Shown here: positions 46,204 to 54,081 of the stretch, in pieces | Layout: each line of letters opens with the position of its first letter | How positions within the stretch are numbered: position 1 is the stretch's first letter | Assembly: GCA_004431415.1 (NCBI GenBank) | Contig: QPMI01000064.1 | Span: 344,345 to 408,344, forward strand | Direction of reading: 5' to 3' | DNA: 64,000 bases | From: Cyanophora paradoxa | Taxonomy: Eukaryota; Glaucocystophyceae; Cyanophorales; Cyanophoraceae | The notes under the pieces: generated by a model | What the model saw: only the letters and a program-made list of their open reading frames with translations | Databases searched by the model: none | Told to the model about the DNA's origin: nothing | Translations under genes and position numbers: made by a program

Positions 46204-46689
46204 TACGGTACGCGTAGGACGGATACATCATGGCATCATGGCATATACGGCGTTCGCGTTCATTGCAAAAAGCAGCACTCGAGCCGGCGTCGGCCCGGCG
46301 AGCTCGTACTGCTCAGTGCTGCAGCAGCAACCGTGAAACAGCACTGACTTTGAGCACTGCGGTGGCAGCATGCGTAGTCGTGTGCATCAGCGCGGAGACG
46401 ACGCGAACGCCTGTGAGCTCCCGCGCACGATCGCAAATCCCGCCATGCCGAATGCCAACGCAACTCCAGCACGTAATAACACCCGGATATCGACGCGGAC
46501 GCTCAACGTTGACAAGTACATGCACAAGCTCCGGCAAATCTGCACAGGCGCGCATGCGCAGACGAGGGCAGCACTGCAAACTACGTCGAACCACTCTGCA
46601 GCTGCGTGCGAGCGCGATCCACGCGTACGCCGCATTTGTTCTCGGTCTGATTGCGCCGCTTGAATCTCCATCTGACGTTGTGTTGGCCA

Positions 46690-48559
46690 TGGGCAGGACT
46701 GCGCATTCCGGCCGCCCTCGCCCTCGCCCTCGACCGGCGACGACTCCGACGTCGATCGCGATGTCATCTGCTTGGAGAGCAGCAGCAGCAGCGCTGGCAG
46801 CAGCCGTCGGACCAGCGTCGCGTCGGGTTCCGCCTGCACGGACAATGACAGCGATCGCGAGGGTCTGAGTCCCCTCCGGAGTGCCCGGAGCGATCCGAGC
46901 AGCAGCCTCCCGCGGCTCCCGACGGCGCCGGCTTCCGGATCCGCAGCAGCGCACGTGTCGAGGCTCAGCATTCCGAGGCCGAACTCGTGCCCAGAGATCG
47001 CTGTGGTGGATTCCTCGGGCTCGAAGCTCAAGTCCCCCAGATCCAGCGGGGCGGTGATGCCCCCCAAGTCCTTCGGGGAAGGCTTTTTGAAGCCTGCGTC
47101 AAGATCACTGTCAGCGGAGGGCACGCAGCCTGCACAGTCGCCTTCGGAGTGTGCCTGCCCAGATTCCAAGCAAGGGTCGATTGCCGCCACTTACTACAAC
47201 GAAAAGCACGACCAGCTGGAGAGTCTACTCTCGTGCGTCTCGAAGTCCCAAATAGTCGACCAGGTTCGAATATACTTAATTTCGAATTCGCTTCGAAGGA
47301 TTTTTTTTGACCGCGACGTCAGCTGTGGGACGCTGTGGTCGCTGTGGACACGACAATGGCCGCCAAACGGAAGGCGGCGCCATCCACGTTCTCCCTCCTG
47401 CGATCTCTGCCAAAGCCGTCCGCGTTGGAAGCTCCCGCGATCGAAGGCGCCCCCGGCCCGTCGCGGACCACCTCGGTCACGTACACGGCATACGAGGCGT
47501 TCCACATGGTTCGTGCTTTACATTTTTGATTTGCACACCCGCGGCCGCGCACACTCCGGAACTCCGTCTGATTTCAACTGAAATCCAACAGGCTCTGCAT
47601 CGCGCGATTTTCTCGCCAAGGGCGACATGGGATCTCGATGACGGCAAGAAACTGGCACAGGTGCGAATTTATTCTGATGAACTGAATGCTGATGATCACG
47701 AGCGGCAGTAATATTAATAAAGGGGCACACGTGCGCAGGCGAACTGGACCATCGACACGGACGCGTGCGGGGGCACGCAAATGTCGCGGGAAGCGTTCGA
47801 CAGGGCGGTGCTCAACGTGTCCAAGTTCTGGGCCGCGCAGCTCGAGAGCAGCGGGGTCGTCACCGGCATGCGGCTCCTGGCGGCAGACGCCGGCCTTCCG
47901 GCCGCGGCCGCCGCCTCGCGGGGCCTCGAGCTCGTCTTCCTCGCTTGCTTCACCGCGGTGCGAATCCGGATCTACGAGCTCGAGTCTGAAACTCTGCGCG
48001 CGCATCTCAAAACTGATCATGAACCGGTTTCAATTCTCAGGCCGTGACGAAATCGGCGTCGACGTCTCACGCTCGCGAGACCTCGTGCGCGAGCTCGAGC
48101 GCAAGCAACCCGGTGATCCGTTCTTGGTTCGGTGCGCTACAGCTACAGTTCGTTCGAGTGCAGCGGCATGTGCATTTCGCTGACTGCGATAAATTGTTTC
48201 GTGCCTCAGAGGTGAAGCTCGGCGTTTGCCAGCCGAAAGGAGTCATGTCCACGCTCCAGAAGCTGATCGAAGCCCGCCGCGCCCGCTGCGTGCGGTGCCG
48301 CGCCGGGTACCCGAACGTCAACACGCCCGGCCGCGGCCGCTCGAGCTCCAGCCTTGGGACTCCCGTCGCGCCCGTATGCGCCGAGAAAAGCTCGTCGGAA
48401 CCGTGCATGGAGCTCGAGCGGGCTGCATCCGCTCCCGTCTTGGCGTCCGCTGGCGCCGGCCCCTGCTCGCCCTCCGAGGGGCTCCTCCGCTTTGCCCTGC
48501 ACAACCGCATGGAGAAGATCCTTGAGCAGCGCCGCAGAGCTAGTTCTCAATCACTGTAG
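46690..48559 (+). CDS. Multi-exon hypothetical protein
   Basis: Exons: about 46690-47263 (Ser/Pro-rich, ending LESLLSCVSKSQIVDQ), about 47322-47508 (LWDAVVAVDTTMAAKRKAAP ... TYTAYEAFHM), 47592-47660 (ALHRAIFSPRATWDLDDGKK), 47740-47957 (ANWTIDTDACGGTQMSREAF ... LELVFLACFTA), about 48041-48129 and 48212-48559. The joins at 47660/47740 and 48129/48212 keep frame. It stops at TAG 48557-48559. The W-x-x-D...MSREAFDRAVLNVSKFWAAQ block resembles a motif seen in other protist proteins, but I cannot name a family. Donors are GTGCGAAT/GTTCG type, unlike the GTACCCC introns elsewhere. The first exon is uncertain. Confidence 0.55.
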
Positions 48560-48952
48560 CTGCGCATGCTTATTCGAATTCGCCCTTGTGGATATGCGCA
48601 TGCCTTGGCCAATGTCTCTAGCATGTGCAGTACGTACCTTTTTCCCCTAGCGAAGTATTGATTAAACTTTTGAAATTAATAGAAGTATTCTCCACAGTAT
48701 TTATATATCCGCGCATATATGCATTTCTTCTTCAATCAGCATGGGCAGTTCCTTCGATTCTTCCAGGGCGATCTACTAGCATGATATATATATTAGCCTA
48801 GTAGATTACGTATACGTCGATCGACTTGAGTTTAGTCTCCGTGCCACGGTGACCCGATGATGTTAAACTACTGTAGACTTCCTTTTTCTAGATCTAGCTA
48901 TAGTTGCGTTTTTTCGGAGATTCGCGATCGCAGTTGTGTGTTTAATTCGCAG
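48560..48952. other. Junction region between host gene and viral block
   Basis: AT-rich, gene-free, with ATATATATATTAGCC and TACGTATACGTCGATCG words. The left end of the viral insertion should lie here or slightly to the right. I see no clear terminal repeat or target duplication. Confidence 0.4.
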
Positions 48953-49489
48953 ATGTATACGTCTACGTATACGTATCCGCTATATACCTCGGCCGCCCCC
49001 TCCAGCAGCGCCGGCCCCAGCCCCGTCCCCTTCTCCCTCGCCGACCGCAGCCCCGTCCCCGCCGCCTTCGCCGCGCCCGTCCCCGGCCCCGGCGCCGTCC
49101 TCTCCGCGATCCAGGGCTTCGGGGCCCAGCAGGAGGCCGAGCGGCAGGCGCTGGCGGCGCGCCAGGCGCGCGAGGCGGAGGAGCGGCGCCAGGGCCTCTG
49201 GGCCCAGCGCCTCCAGCGCACCCTCGCCTTCCGCGCCGAGCTGGAGGCGGGATTCCGCGCCCGCCAGATCTCCGGTGCGGAGGCCTCGGAGACTTGGCGG
49301 GCGTTCGAGGCGGAGACGGCGGGGCTGGCGAAGACCCTCGCCCAGCCCTACCGGCGCGTGGCCGTCCCGCAGTCCTACGCGCGGCGGGCGACGCTGGAGG
49401 CCTCGCGGGCGGAGATCGACGCGGCGGAGGAGCAGGCGGAGCGCGAGGAGGCCGAGGACAACGCGCGCTTCCGGCACCTCCACCACTGA
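48953..49489 (+). CDS. Viral-block coiled-coil protein
   Basis: Intact intronless 178-residue frame. The N-terminus is Pro/Ser/Ala-rich; from residue ~60 it is a long Ala/Glu/Arg coiled coil (QQEAERQALAARQAREAEER; EAEDNARFRHLHH at the end). An upstream in-frame ATG at 48857 would add 32 residues. Likely structural or scaffold type, by position and composition only. Confidence 0.55.
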   Translation: MYTSTYTYPLYTSAAPSSSAGPSPVPFSLADRSPVPAAFAAPVPGPGAVLSAIQGFGAQQEAERQALAARQAREAEERRQGLWAQRLQRTLAFRAELEAGFRARQISGAEASETWRAFEAETAGLAKTLAQPYRRVAVPQSYARRATLEASRAEIDAAEEQAEREEAEDNARFRHLHH

Positions 49490-49536
49490 GGCCTCGAGGC
49501 GGTATTTTTCTCAACCCCTTCCAATTCGGTCTCGCG

Positions 49537-49728
49537 ATGGCCCTCGCTGACAGCTATCCCCCGCATTACTCGCTAGGAGCCCTCGCCGCGACCCTCACCT
49601 GGCTCCTCGGCGGCACGCCCACGGCCTCGGCCGTCATCGGCGTGGGCTTCGGCTACGCCGCCAAGACCCTCTACGCCCCCGGCTCCGTCTCGATGGCGAC
49701 GGCCGGCATGCGCCCCGCCGGGCGTTAA
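49537..49728 (+). CDS. Small membrane protein
   Basis: 63 residues, intact. Two hydrophobic stretches (YSLGALAATLTWLLGG; ASAVIGVGFGYAAKTLY) suggest a membrane or capsid-internal hydrophobic protein. Starts 47 bp after the previous gene. Not recognised. Confidence 0.5.
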   Translation: MALADSYPPHYSLGALAATLTWLLGGTPTASAVIGVGFGYAAKTLYAPGSVSMATAGMRPAGR

Positions 49729-49731
49729 CTC

Positions 49732-49774
49732 TCCCTTTTCAAAGTTCCATTCCCCCCTTTCCCTTTTCAAAGTT
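49732..49774 (+). promoter_or_regulatory. Direct repeat upstream of a viral gene
   Basis: TCCCTTTTCAAAGTT occurs at 49732-49746 and again at 49760-49774 (period 28), just before the ATG at 49836. A promoter role is inferred from position. Confidence 0.45.
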
Positions 49775-49835
49775 GCGACGTCCTTTTGAGTCCGTTGGCA
49801 TTTAAATTTTCTTCATCGTCTGTACACGTCTAAAC

Positions 49836-50332
49836 ATGCCCAACGCCGTAGAGAAGCTGTTGTGTACGGTGTTCAAATCGGACTCGCGCTGCAGCAAGAT
49901 CGGCGAGGCTGCCAAGGGCGGGGGCGGGGCGAAGGCCGGCGGCGGGGCGGAGGGGCCTAAGATAAGGGGCGCGGACCCGGCGCCGCCGGCGCTAAAGTCG
50001 ATTAAGGCTGCGGGCAAGGGCCGCGGCGTCGGGCCCCTGCCCCTCGTGGCGATCGCCCCGGGCCAGCGCGAGGCGGCGCACGCGGCGACGGCGGCGCTGG
50101 CCTCGCAGCAGCAGAGGGAGGGGGCGCCGCGCCTGAGCGCCGGCCTCTGGTCGCAGCCTGCGCCCGCGCGCGAGTACGGCGTCAGCGCTTACTTCGACGG
50201 CGCGAACGAGCTGAGCCGCCAGGAGATCTGGCCTGGGAGGCGCGGCGCGCGGTCGACGGGCACCTGCCGTTGCTCGTGGCGCTCGGCGGCTCGCTCCTCA
50301 TGGTCTGGTACCTGCGCGGCTTCGCGATTTAG
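49836..50332 (+). CDS. Single-pass membrane protein, frame broken near its end
   Basis: ATG 49836 (MPNAVEKLLCTVFKSDSRCS) followed by a Gly/Ala/Lys-rich region. The frame shifts near 50232. In the other frame the coding sense continues to a typical membrane helix (PLLVALGGSLLMVWYLRGFA) and stops at TAG 50330-50332. About 165 residues. Confidence 0.55.
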
Positions 50333-50361
50333 ATAGATTTTCGAAGCGCTAGCTAGTAGAG

Positions 50362-50688
50362 ATGAGCTGGCTCGACGCGCTGCTCACCAAGACCTTTGGG
50401 CCCAAGGGCGCGCCGCGGCTGCAGTTCGGTGAGCTCAACGCCGCGATCGGCGCCACAGTCGAGATGAAGAACCGCGAGAACGTGCTGCGCGGCGACGGAG
50501 GCGCGTGGGCGGACATTGCGGCGGGCGCGCTGGGCTCCGCACTCACCGCACCGGGCAAGGCGGGCCGCGCGCTCACGGACGTGGCCGAGCGCTTCTGGCA
50601 CTGGCTCAAGGTTGCCGTGGTCATCGCCGCAGCGGTTGTGGCGGGTCTCCTGGTGCTCGAGGCTCGCGCGCTATTTTCTAAACGCTAG
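50362..50688 (+). CDS. Tail-anchored small membrane protein
   Basis: Intact 108-residue frame (MSWLDALLTKTFGPKGAPRL). The C-terminal helix VAVVIAAAVVAGLLVLEARA is followed by the basic end FSKR. Starts 29 bp after the previous gene. Not recognised. Confidence 0.55.
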   Translation: MSWLDALLTKTFGPKGAPRLQFGELNAAIGATVEMKNRENVLRGDGGAWADIAAGALGSALTAPGKAGRALTDVAERFWHWLKVAVVIAAAVVAGLLVLEARALFSKR

Positions 50689-50704
50689 GTAAAGCGAGCG
50701 AACC

Positions 50705-51106
50705 ATGCCCCGCGGCGGCTCTTCCCCCGTGTCTCCTTCGCTGAGAACGAAGTCGCCGCTACCCCCTGGAGCCCGGCGTCAAGCTGGAGCGCGCGAACGC
50801 AGTCTCCGTCAAGAAGGCCAAGCGCGCGCTGGTTCTAGAAGTCCCAAGACCGCCTCGCAGTTCCTTCCCACGTCCGAGTACGACGGCACGGAAGATACGG
50901 AGAAGGTTGCATTCAACAAGCGCAAGACGTACAAGGCGATACGCGAGGGCCAGCTGCTGCCCACGGACGCGGTTCCCGGGCTGCCGGGCACCACGGCCGG
51001 CGAGCTGCTCGTGCGCAACCTGCGCCTGCAGTACGTCTCCCGCCTCCGCCGCTCCAAGGCCAAGAAGGCGCGCCTGGACTCGGGCGATAGCAGCTCTAGC
51101 TCGTAG
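50705..51106 (+). CDS. Basic small viral protein, probable frame break in the first third
   Basis: From ATG 50705. The C-terminal two thirds (SEYDGTEDTEKVAFNKRKTY; GELLVRNLRLQYVSRLRRSK, ending in five serines) read well. Between about 50765 and 50845 a different frame (LEPGVKLERANAVSVKKAKR) looks more like protein, suggesting two compensating indels. Confidence 0.45.
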   Translation: MPRGGSSPVSPSLRTKSPLPPGARRQAGARERSLRQEGQARAGSRSPKTASQFLPTSEYDGTEDTEKVAFNKRKTYKAIREGQLLPTDAVPGLPGTTAGELLVRNLRLQYVSRLRRSKAKKARLDSGDSSSSS

Positions 51107-51208
51107 GGCTCTGTACTCAATACTACCAGTTCCTGTTCCTATCCCAGAGCACGACTCGGGTAAAGGGCACGGTCATAGCGAACATGAACTCGGCAAACTT
51201 GGAGAAGT

Positions 51209-51406
51209 TCATGAGGGTCCTAGGCGCGGGTCCTCCCAGTAGATAGCTTCGCGCAGGGACTCGTAGATGCGCATGAGGGAGCGCTCGTTCTCGGTCGCGA
51301 AGGCGTCGGAGGGCTCGTCGGGATCCGGATCCGAGAGCTCCGAGTACTCGTCCGAGCTGCCAGCGCTCTCGACGCCTGCGGCCGGGTCGGGCGAGGGGTC
51401 AGCCAT
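51209..51406 (-). CDS. Small acidic protein
   Basis: 65 residues, intact, very acidic (SDEYSELSDPDPDEPSDAFA) with a short helix NERSLMRIYESLREAIYW. First of three short minus-strand genes. Not recognised. Confidence 0.45.
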   Translation of the reverse strand: MADPSPDPAAGVESAGSSDEYSELSDPDPDEPSDAFATENERSLMRIYESLREAIYWEDPRLGPS

Positions 51407-51432
51407 TCTTTGCTGGTAGAAGGGCTAGAAAA

Positions 51433-51774
51433 TCACGGGCGCCGGTACTCCATCGAGTCGCCGCGCCAGTACTTGTTGCCGGAGGCGAGCAGCTTCATCG
51501 GCTCGCCCGTCGAGTCGTGCGTCCAGGCCTCGCCCGTCCAGACGGCCGTGCCGCCGTCCTCTAGCTTGAGGCGGTGGCCCGCCTCGAGCCGATCGCCGTT
51601 GAGCATGCGGCCGGCCATGAGCGCCAGGTCCCACTCGGTGAGGCCGCGCTGCTCTTCGGGGGTGAGGCCGCGCTCGACGCGCTCGGGCTGGCGCGCCTCG
51701 CGCTCCATGCGGCTGAGGCCCACCAGGAAGAAGATCGGCAGCGCAAAGGCCATGAGATCTAGCAGGGCCTCCAT
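51433..51774 (-). CDS. Membrane-anchored protein
   Basis: ATG 51774 gives an N-terminal hydrophobic helix (LLDLMAFALPIFFLVGLS), then a charged region and GDRLEAGHRLKLEDGGTAVW, which looks like a small beta domain ending NKYWRGDSMEYRRP. 113 residues, intact. Not recognised. Confidence 0.5.
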   Translation of the reverse strand: MEALLDLMAFALPIFFLVGLSRMEREARQPERVERGLTPEEQRGLTEWDLALMAGRMLNGDRLEAGHRLKLEDGGTAVWTGEAWTHDSTGEPMKLLASGNKYWRGDSMEYRRP

Positions 51775-51783
51775 TGGCAAGAC

Positions 51784-52077
51784 TTAGAAAAGGTTCCGGG
51801 CCAGGCCCGAGAGCTGCGGGCCCAGGCGCCGGGCGGCGTAGTAGAGCGCGGCGGCCGCGGCGGCCAGGATCAGAAGGCGCGGCGGGCCGCGCGCGGGCTC
51901 CTCCAGGGTCAAGTCCACGGTCTCTGGCTCGCGGGCCGGCGTCGCCAGGATCTCGGGCTCGGAGCTAAGGGACTTGGGCCCGCGGCGGCGGCGCTGCTTG
52001 GGGGCGGAGGCGGCGGCGGCGGCGGAGAGAAGGTCCTCGGGCTCCTGCTTGATACCTGCGCAGTCAGTAAAGTCCAT
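51784..52077 (-). CDS. Tail-anchored small protein
   Basis: 97 residues, intact (MDFTDCAGIKQEPEDLLSAA). It has a basic patch KQRRRRGPK, an acidic stretch and a C-terminal hydrophobic helix (LLILAAAAAALYYAARRL). Downstream of two leftward-facing promoter-like modules, which probably drive it. Confidence 0.5.
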   Translation of the reverse strand: MDFTDCAGIKQEPEDLLSAAAAASAPKQRRRRGPKSLSSEPEILATPAREPETVDLTLEEPARGPPRLLILAAAAAALYYAARRLGPQLSGLARNLF

Positions 52078-52143
52078 GCTTGCTGGGTACCTCGGAAAAT
52101 TGTGGGAGGTGCCCGGCGGCTGCGAACGTAGGATGGGGGGAGA

Positions 52144-52216
52144 AGTGACGCGGACGCGAATACGTCATAGTCGAATACGTCATAGTCCAAAACCTGGACT
52201 CGGACTCGGCCCGGGC
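52144..52216 (-). promoter_or_regulatory. Promoter-like module 1 (faces left)
   Basis: Read on the minus strand it is GAGTCCAGGTTTTGGACTAT then a tandem 15-bp GACTATGACGTATTC repeat, followed by GCGTCCGCGTCAC. It lies about 70 bp upstream of the ATG at 52077. It shares its 3' variant with module 4. Confidence 0.6.
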
Positions 52217-52239
52217 CCTGGGAGGGGGGTACATGTTAT

Positions 52240-52279
52240 GTCCAAATGTCCAAATGTCCAAATGTCCAAATGTCCAATT
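52240..52279. repeat. 8-bp minisatellite
   Basis: Five tandem copies of GTCCAAAT (the last degenerate), lying between promoter-like modules 1 and 2. Confidence 0.85.
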
Positions 52280-52358
52280 GAAAGGTTGCGGAGGTTGCGG
52301 ACGCGTCACAAATACGTCATAGTCGAATACGTCATAGTCCAAAACCTGGACTTGGGAC
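52280..52358 (-). promoter_or_regulatory. Promoter-like module 2 (faces left)
   Basis: Same core as module 1 but with the TTTGTGACGCGTCCGCAACC variant downstream. It is a near-perfect inverted copy (one mismatch in 79 bp) of 52625-52703. Confidence 0.65.
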
Positions 52359-52599
52359 CTGGGCCCAGACTCTCGCCAAGTTTCAAATAATAATACTGTA
52401 CCCTGTTATCTGCAAGCTTATCTTATCGTTATCGTGTCACCTATCCTATCCCGATCCTATCGCTATCCTTTCGCGATCGCTTGACTACACTATTGCATTC
52501 ATTGCTTTTGAATGTAGTTAATGTCATAGCAACTTGAACATGATGTCATGATGATTTCAAGTTAAATACCGGGGTACGGTGTTTTTGTTCAAGTCTCTT
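52359..52599. other. Non-coding core between the inverted modules; possible origin
   Basis: AT-rich and without ORF. 52415-52475 is a cluster of TATC words (CTTATCTTATCGTTATCG; CCTATCCTATCCCGATCC; CTATCGCTATCC). Flanked by inverted modules 2 and 3. Iterons plus flanking inverted repeats suggest a replication or control region; there is no direct proof. Confidence 0.4.
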
Positions 52600-52703
52600 T
52601 TTTTTACCGGCAGGGCCGGGCCGAGTCCCGAGTCCAGGTTTTGGACTATGACGTATTCGACTATGACGTATTTGTGACGCGTCCGCAACCTCCGCAACCT
52701 TTC
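52600..52703 (+). promoter_or_regulatory. Promoter-like module 3 (faces right)
   Basis: TTTTTTACCGGCAGGGCC, then GAGTCCCGAGTCCAGG, then tandem GACTATGACGTATT at 52644-52672, then TTTGTGACGCGTCC. It points toward the 3' end of a minus-strand gene, so no obvious target gene follows it. Confidence 0.55.
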
Positions 52704-52761
52704 AGTTAATTAATTAAGCACTGGGCTAGCGCTAGGCTAGCTAGATATCGATACCAGCTAG

Positions 52762-53190
52762 CTAGCTCAGCTCTACCCTGCCCAAGTTGATGGTATCTAG
52801 CAGCGCCTGCTCCTCTAAGTCTGCACCGCCTCCTCCTAGCGCTAGCGCTAGCTCGATACCGCCTCCAGACTTGATCTCCCTTGGCTTCAGCCACCGAAGG
52901 GGCTCAGGCCACCTCCTCCTGGTGAAGCCGGTATCGTTGCGCTTGTCCAGCTTGAGGTAGCGGTAGGGCGCCGGCGCCGGCCAGTCGGGCCTGTGGCTGC
53001 TGGCCTCCTTGGCTATGTCCTTGGGCCTACGCGGAAGCAGGTCGGCCTTGGCCTTGGCCTTCTGCAGAGGGCCCAGCGCCTTGAACTTCGGTGCCTTCGT
53101 CGCCGGCAGGGCCTTCGGCTGAGGCTTCGGTGCCTTCTGCGCCTTCGTCTTCGGCTGCGGCTGCGGCTTTAGCTGCTTCGATTTCGGCAT
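52762..53190 (-). CDS. Lys/Pro-rich basic viral protein
   Basis: 142 residues from ATG 53190 (MPKSKQLKPQPQPKTKAQKA), strongly basic in the first half, then RPDWPAPAPYRYLKLDKRND and a Gly/Ala/Leu-rich end. The first 164 nt overlap the 3' part of the gene at 53027-53428 in another frame. It is either a true overlapping gene or the rest of one gene after a frameshift. Confidence 0.45.
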   Translation of the reverse strand: MPKSKQLKPQPQPKTKAQKAPKPQPKALPATKAPKFKALGPLQKAKAKADLLPRRPKDIAKEASSHRPDWPAPAPYRYLKLDKRNDTGFTRRRWPEPLRWLKPREIKSGGGIELALALGGGGADLEEQALLDTINLGRVELS

Positions 53191-53428
53191 ACTTCTTGCT
53201 CATAAATGAGAAAAGCGCCTCGAAGTCGGCTTTTATCTCCTCCTTGGTCCAGGATGTCATCTGAGTCGGGTCACCTGAGAACGGCGCATCGAACGCCACG
53301 TGGAGCGATTTGCAGGCCTGAGCTATCATTGGCTCCGGCCAGGCCAGCTCGATCAGCTGAAGGTAGATACTGAGGGCCTTGTCGAGCTTGGCGCCCTGGG
53401 AGACTAGCTGGGAGATGGCGGGCTCCAT
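53027..53428 (-). CDS. Helical protein with acidic tail, overlapping the next gene
   Basis: 133 residues from ATG 53428 (MEPAISQLVSQGAKLDKALS). The helical part includes KEEIKADFEALFSFMSKKYA, followed by an Ala/Glu/Gly tail (AAAAAEDEGAEGTEASAEGP). The tail shares DNA with the basic start of the 52762-53190 frame. Not recognised. Confidence 0.45.
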   Translation of the reverse strand: MEPAISQLVSQGAKLDKALSIYLQLIELAWPEPMIAQACKSLHVAFDAPFSGDPTQMTSWTKEEIKADFEALFSFMSKKYAEIEAAKAAAAAEDEGAEGTEASAEGPAGDEGTEVQGAGPSAEGQGQGRPASA

Positions 53429-53483
53429 GGTACTGGATTAAGCAGCTAGCGGGGTTCAGAAAATGGCGCCAAGTCCGAGCTTA

Positions 53484-53575
53484 TTTTTTACCGGCGGGGC
53501 CTGGGCCGAGTCCCGAGTCCAGGTTTTGGACTATGACGTATTCGACTATGACGTATTCGCGTCCGCGTCACTTCC
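53484..53575 (+). promoter_or_regulatory. Promoter-like module 4 (faces right)
   Basis: ATTTTTTACCGGCGGGGCC, then GAGTCCCGAGTCCAGG, then tandem GACTATGACGTATTC, then GCGTCCGCGTCACTTC. It lies about 100 bp before the plus-strand gene at 53681 and is the inverted partner of module 1. Confidence 0.6.
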
Positions 53576-53583
53576 CCCCCTCT

Positions 53584-53603
53584 TCAGGTGAGCGCTCACC
53601 TGA
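53584..53603. promoter_or_regulatory. Perfect 20-bp palindrome, operator-like
   Basis: TCAGGTGAGCGCTCACCTGA equals its own complement. Its core AGCGCTCACC recurs at 53992-54002, before the next plus-strand gene. A binding site for a dimeric regulator is an inference. Confidence 0.5.
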
Positions 53604-53680
53604 CCCTCACCTGAACGGCCTCAAAACCGCAGCCGCGCCGCGCCCTCGCTCACACTTCACAGCCAAGAGAAATCAAGAAT

Positions 53681-53967
53681 GTGCGCCCCAAGTACGAGAC
53701 CTGCTGCCTGACCTTCGGCATCTTCGAGTACGAGGCCATGGACGAGGATCTCGACGAGAACGGCGAGATCTGCTTCAACTACTGCAGGCTGCTGCGCAAC
53801 ATCTCGCTGGAGTGCCGCAAGGGCGACTGCTTCCAGCACATCATGCTCAATCCGCCAAGAACGAGATCACCCTGTACGCCGTCGCCAGCCCCAGCGCCAG
53901 ATTTAGACTCTCGAATATTCGCGTAGCCGTGATTGAGGCTCTCCCCCTCCCCAGTGAGACGAATTGA
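53681..53967 (+). CDS. Small viral protein, frame broken
   Basis: The coding sense starts near 53672 (RPKYETCCLTFGIFEYEAMD), runs through CRLLRNISLECRKGDCFQHI and shifts frame near 53850 at a CCGCC run. It continues as KNEITLYAVASPSARFRLSN to TGA at 53967. There is no ATG in frame with the first part, so a second indel may lie upstream. Not recognised. Confidence 0.45.
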
Positions 53968-54081
53968 ACACGTGTTTTACCTGAATCACCTGAGCGCTCA
54001 CCCGAGGTCAGCCTGAAGTCAGGTGGGGCGGCCTTAAATATTTTCTAGCGCTAGGCTGATCGCACACTAAGCTCAGACAAC

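Noticed and set aside
48857-48952. Upstream ATG as the start of the first viral gene
   Set aside because: The 32 extra codons come from AT-rich junction DNA with a composition unlike the rest of the protein, so ATG 48953 is preferred.
52240-52279. Tandem 8-bp array considered as a CRISPR-like or telomere repeat
   Set aside because: No spacers, too short, and sequence unlike telomere units. It is a simple minisatellite.
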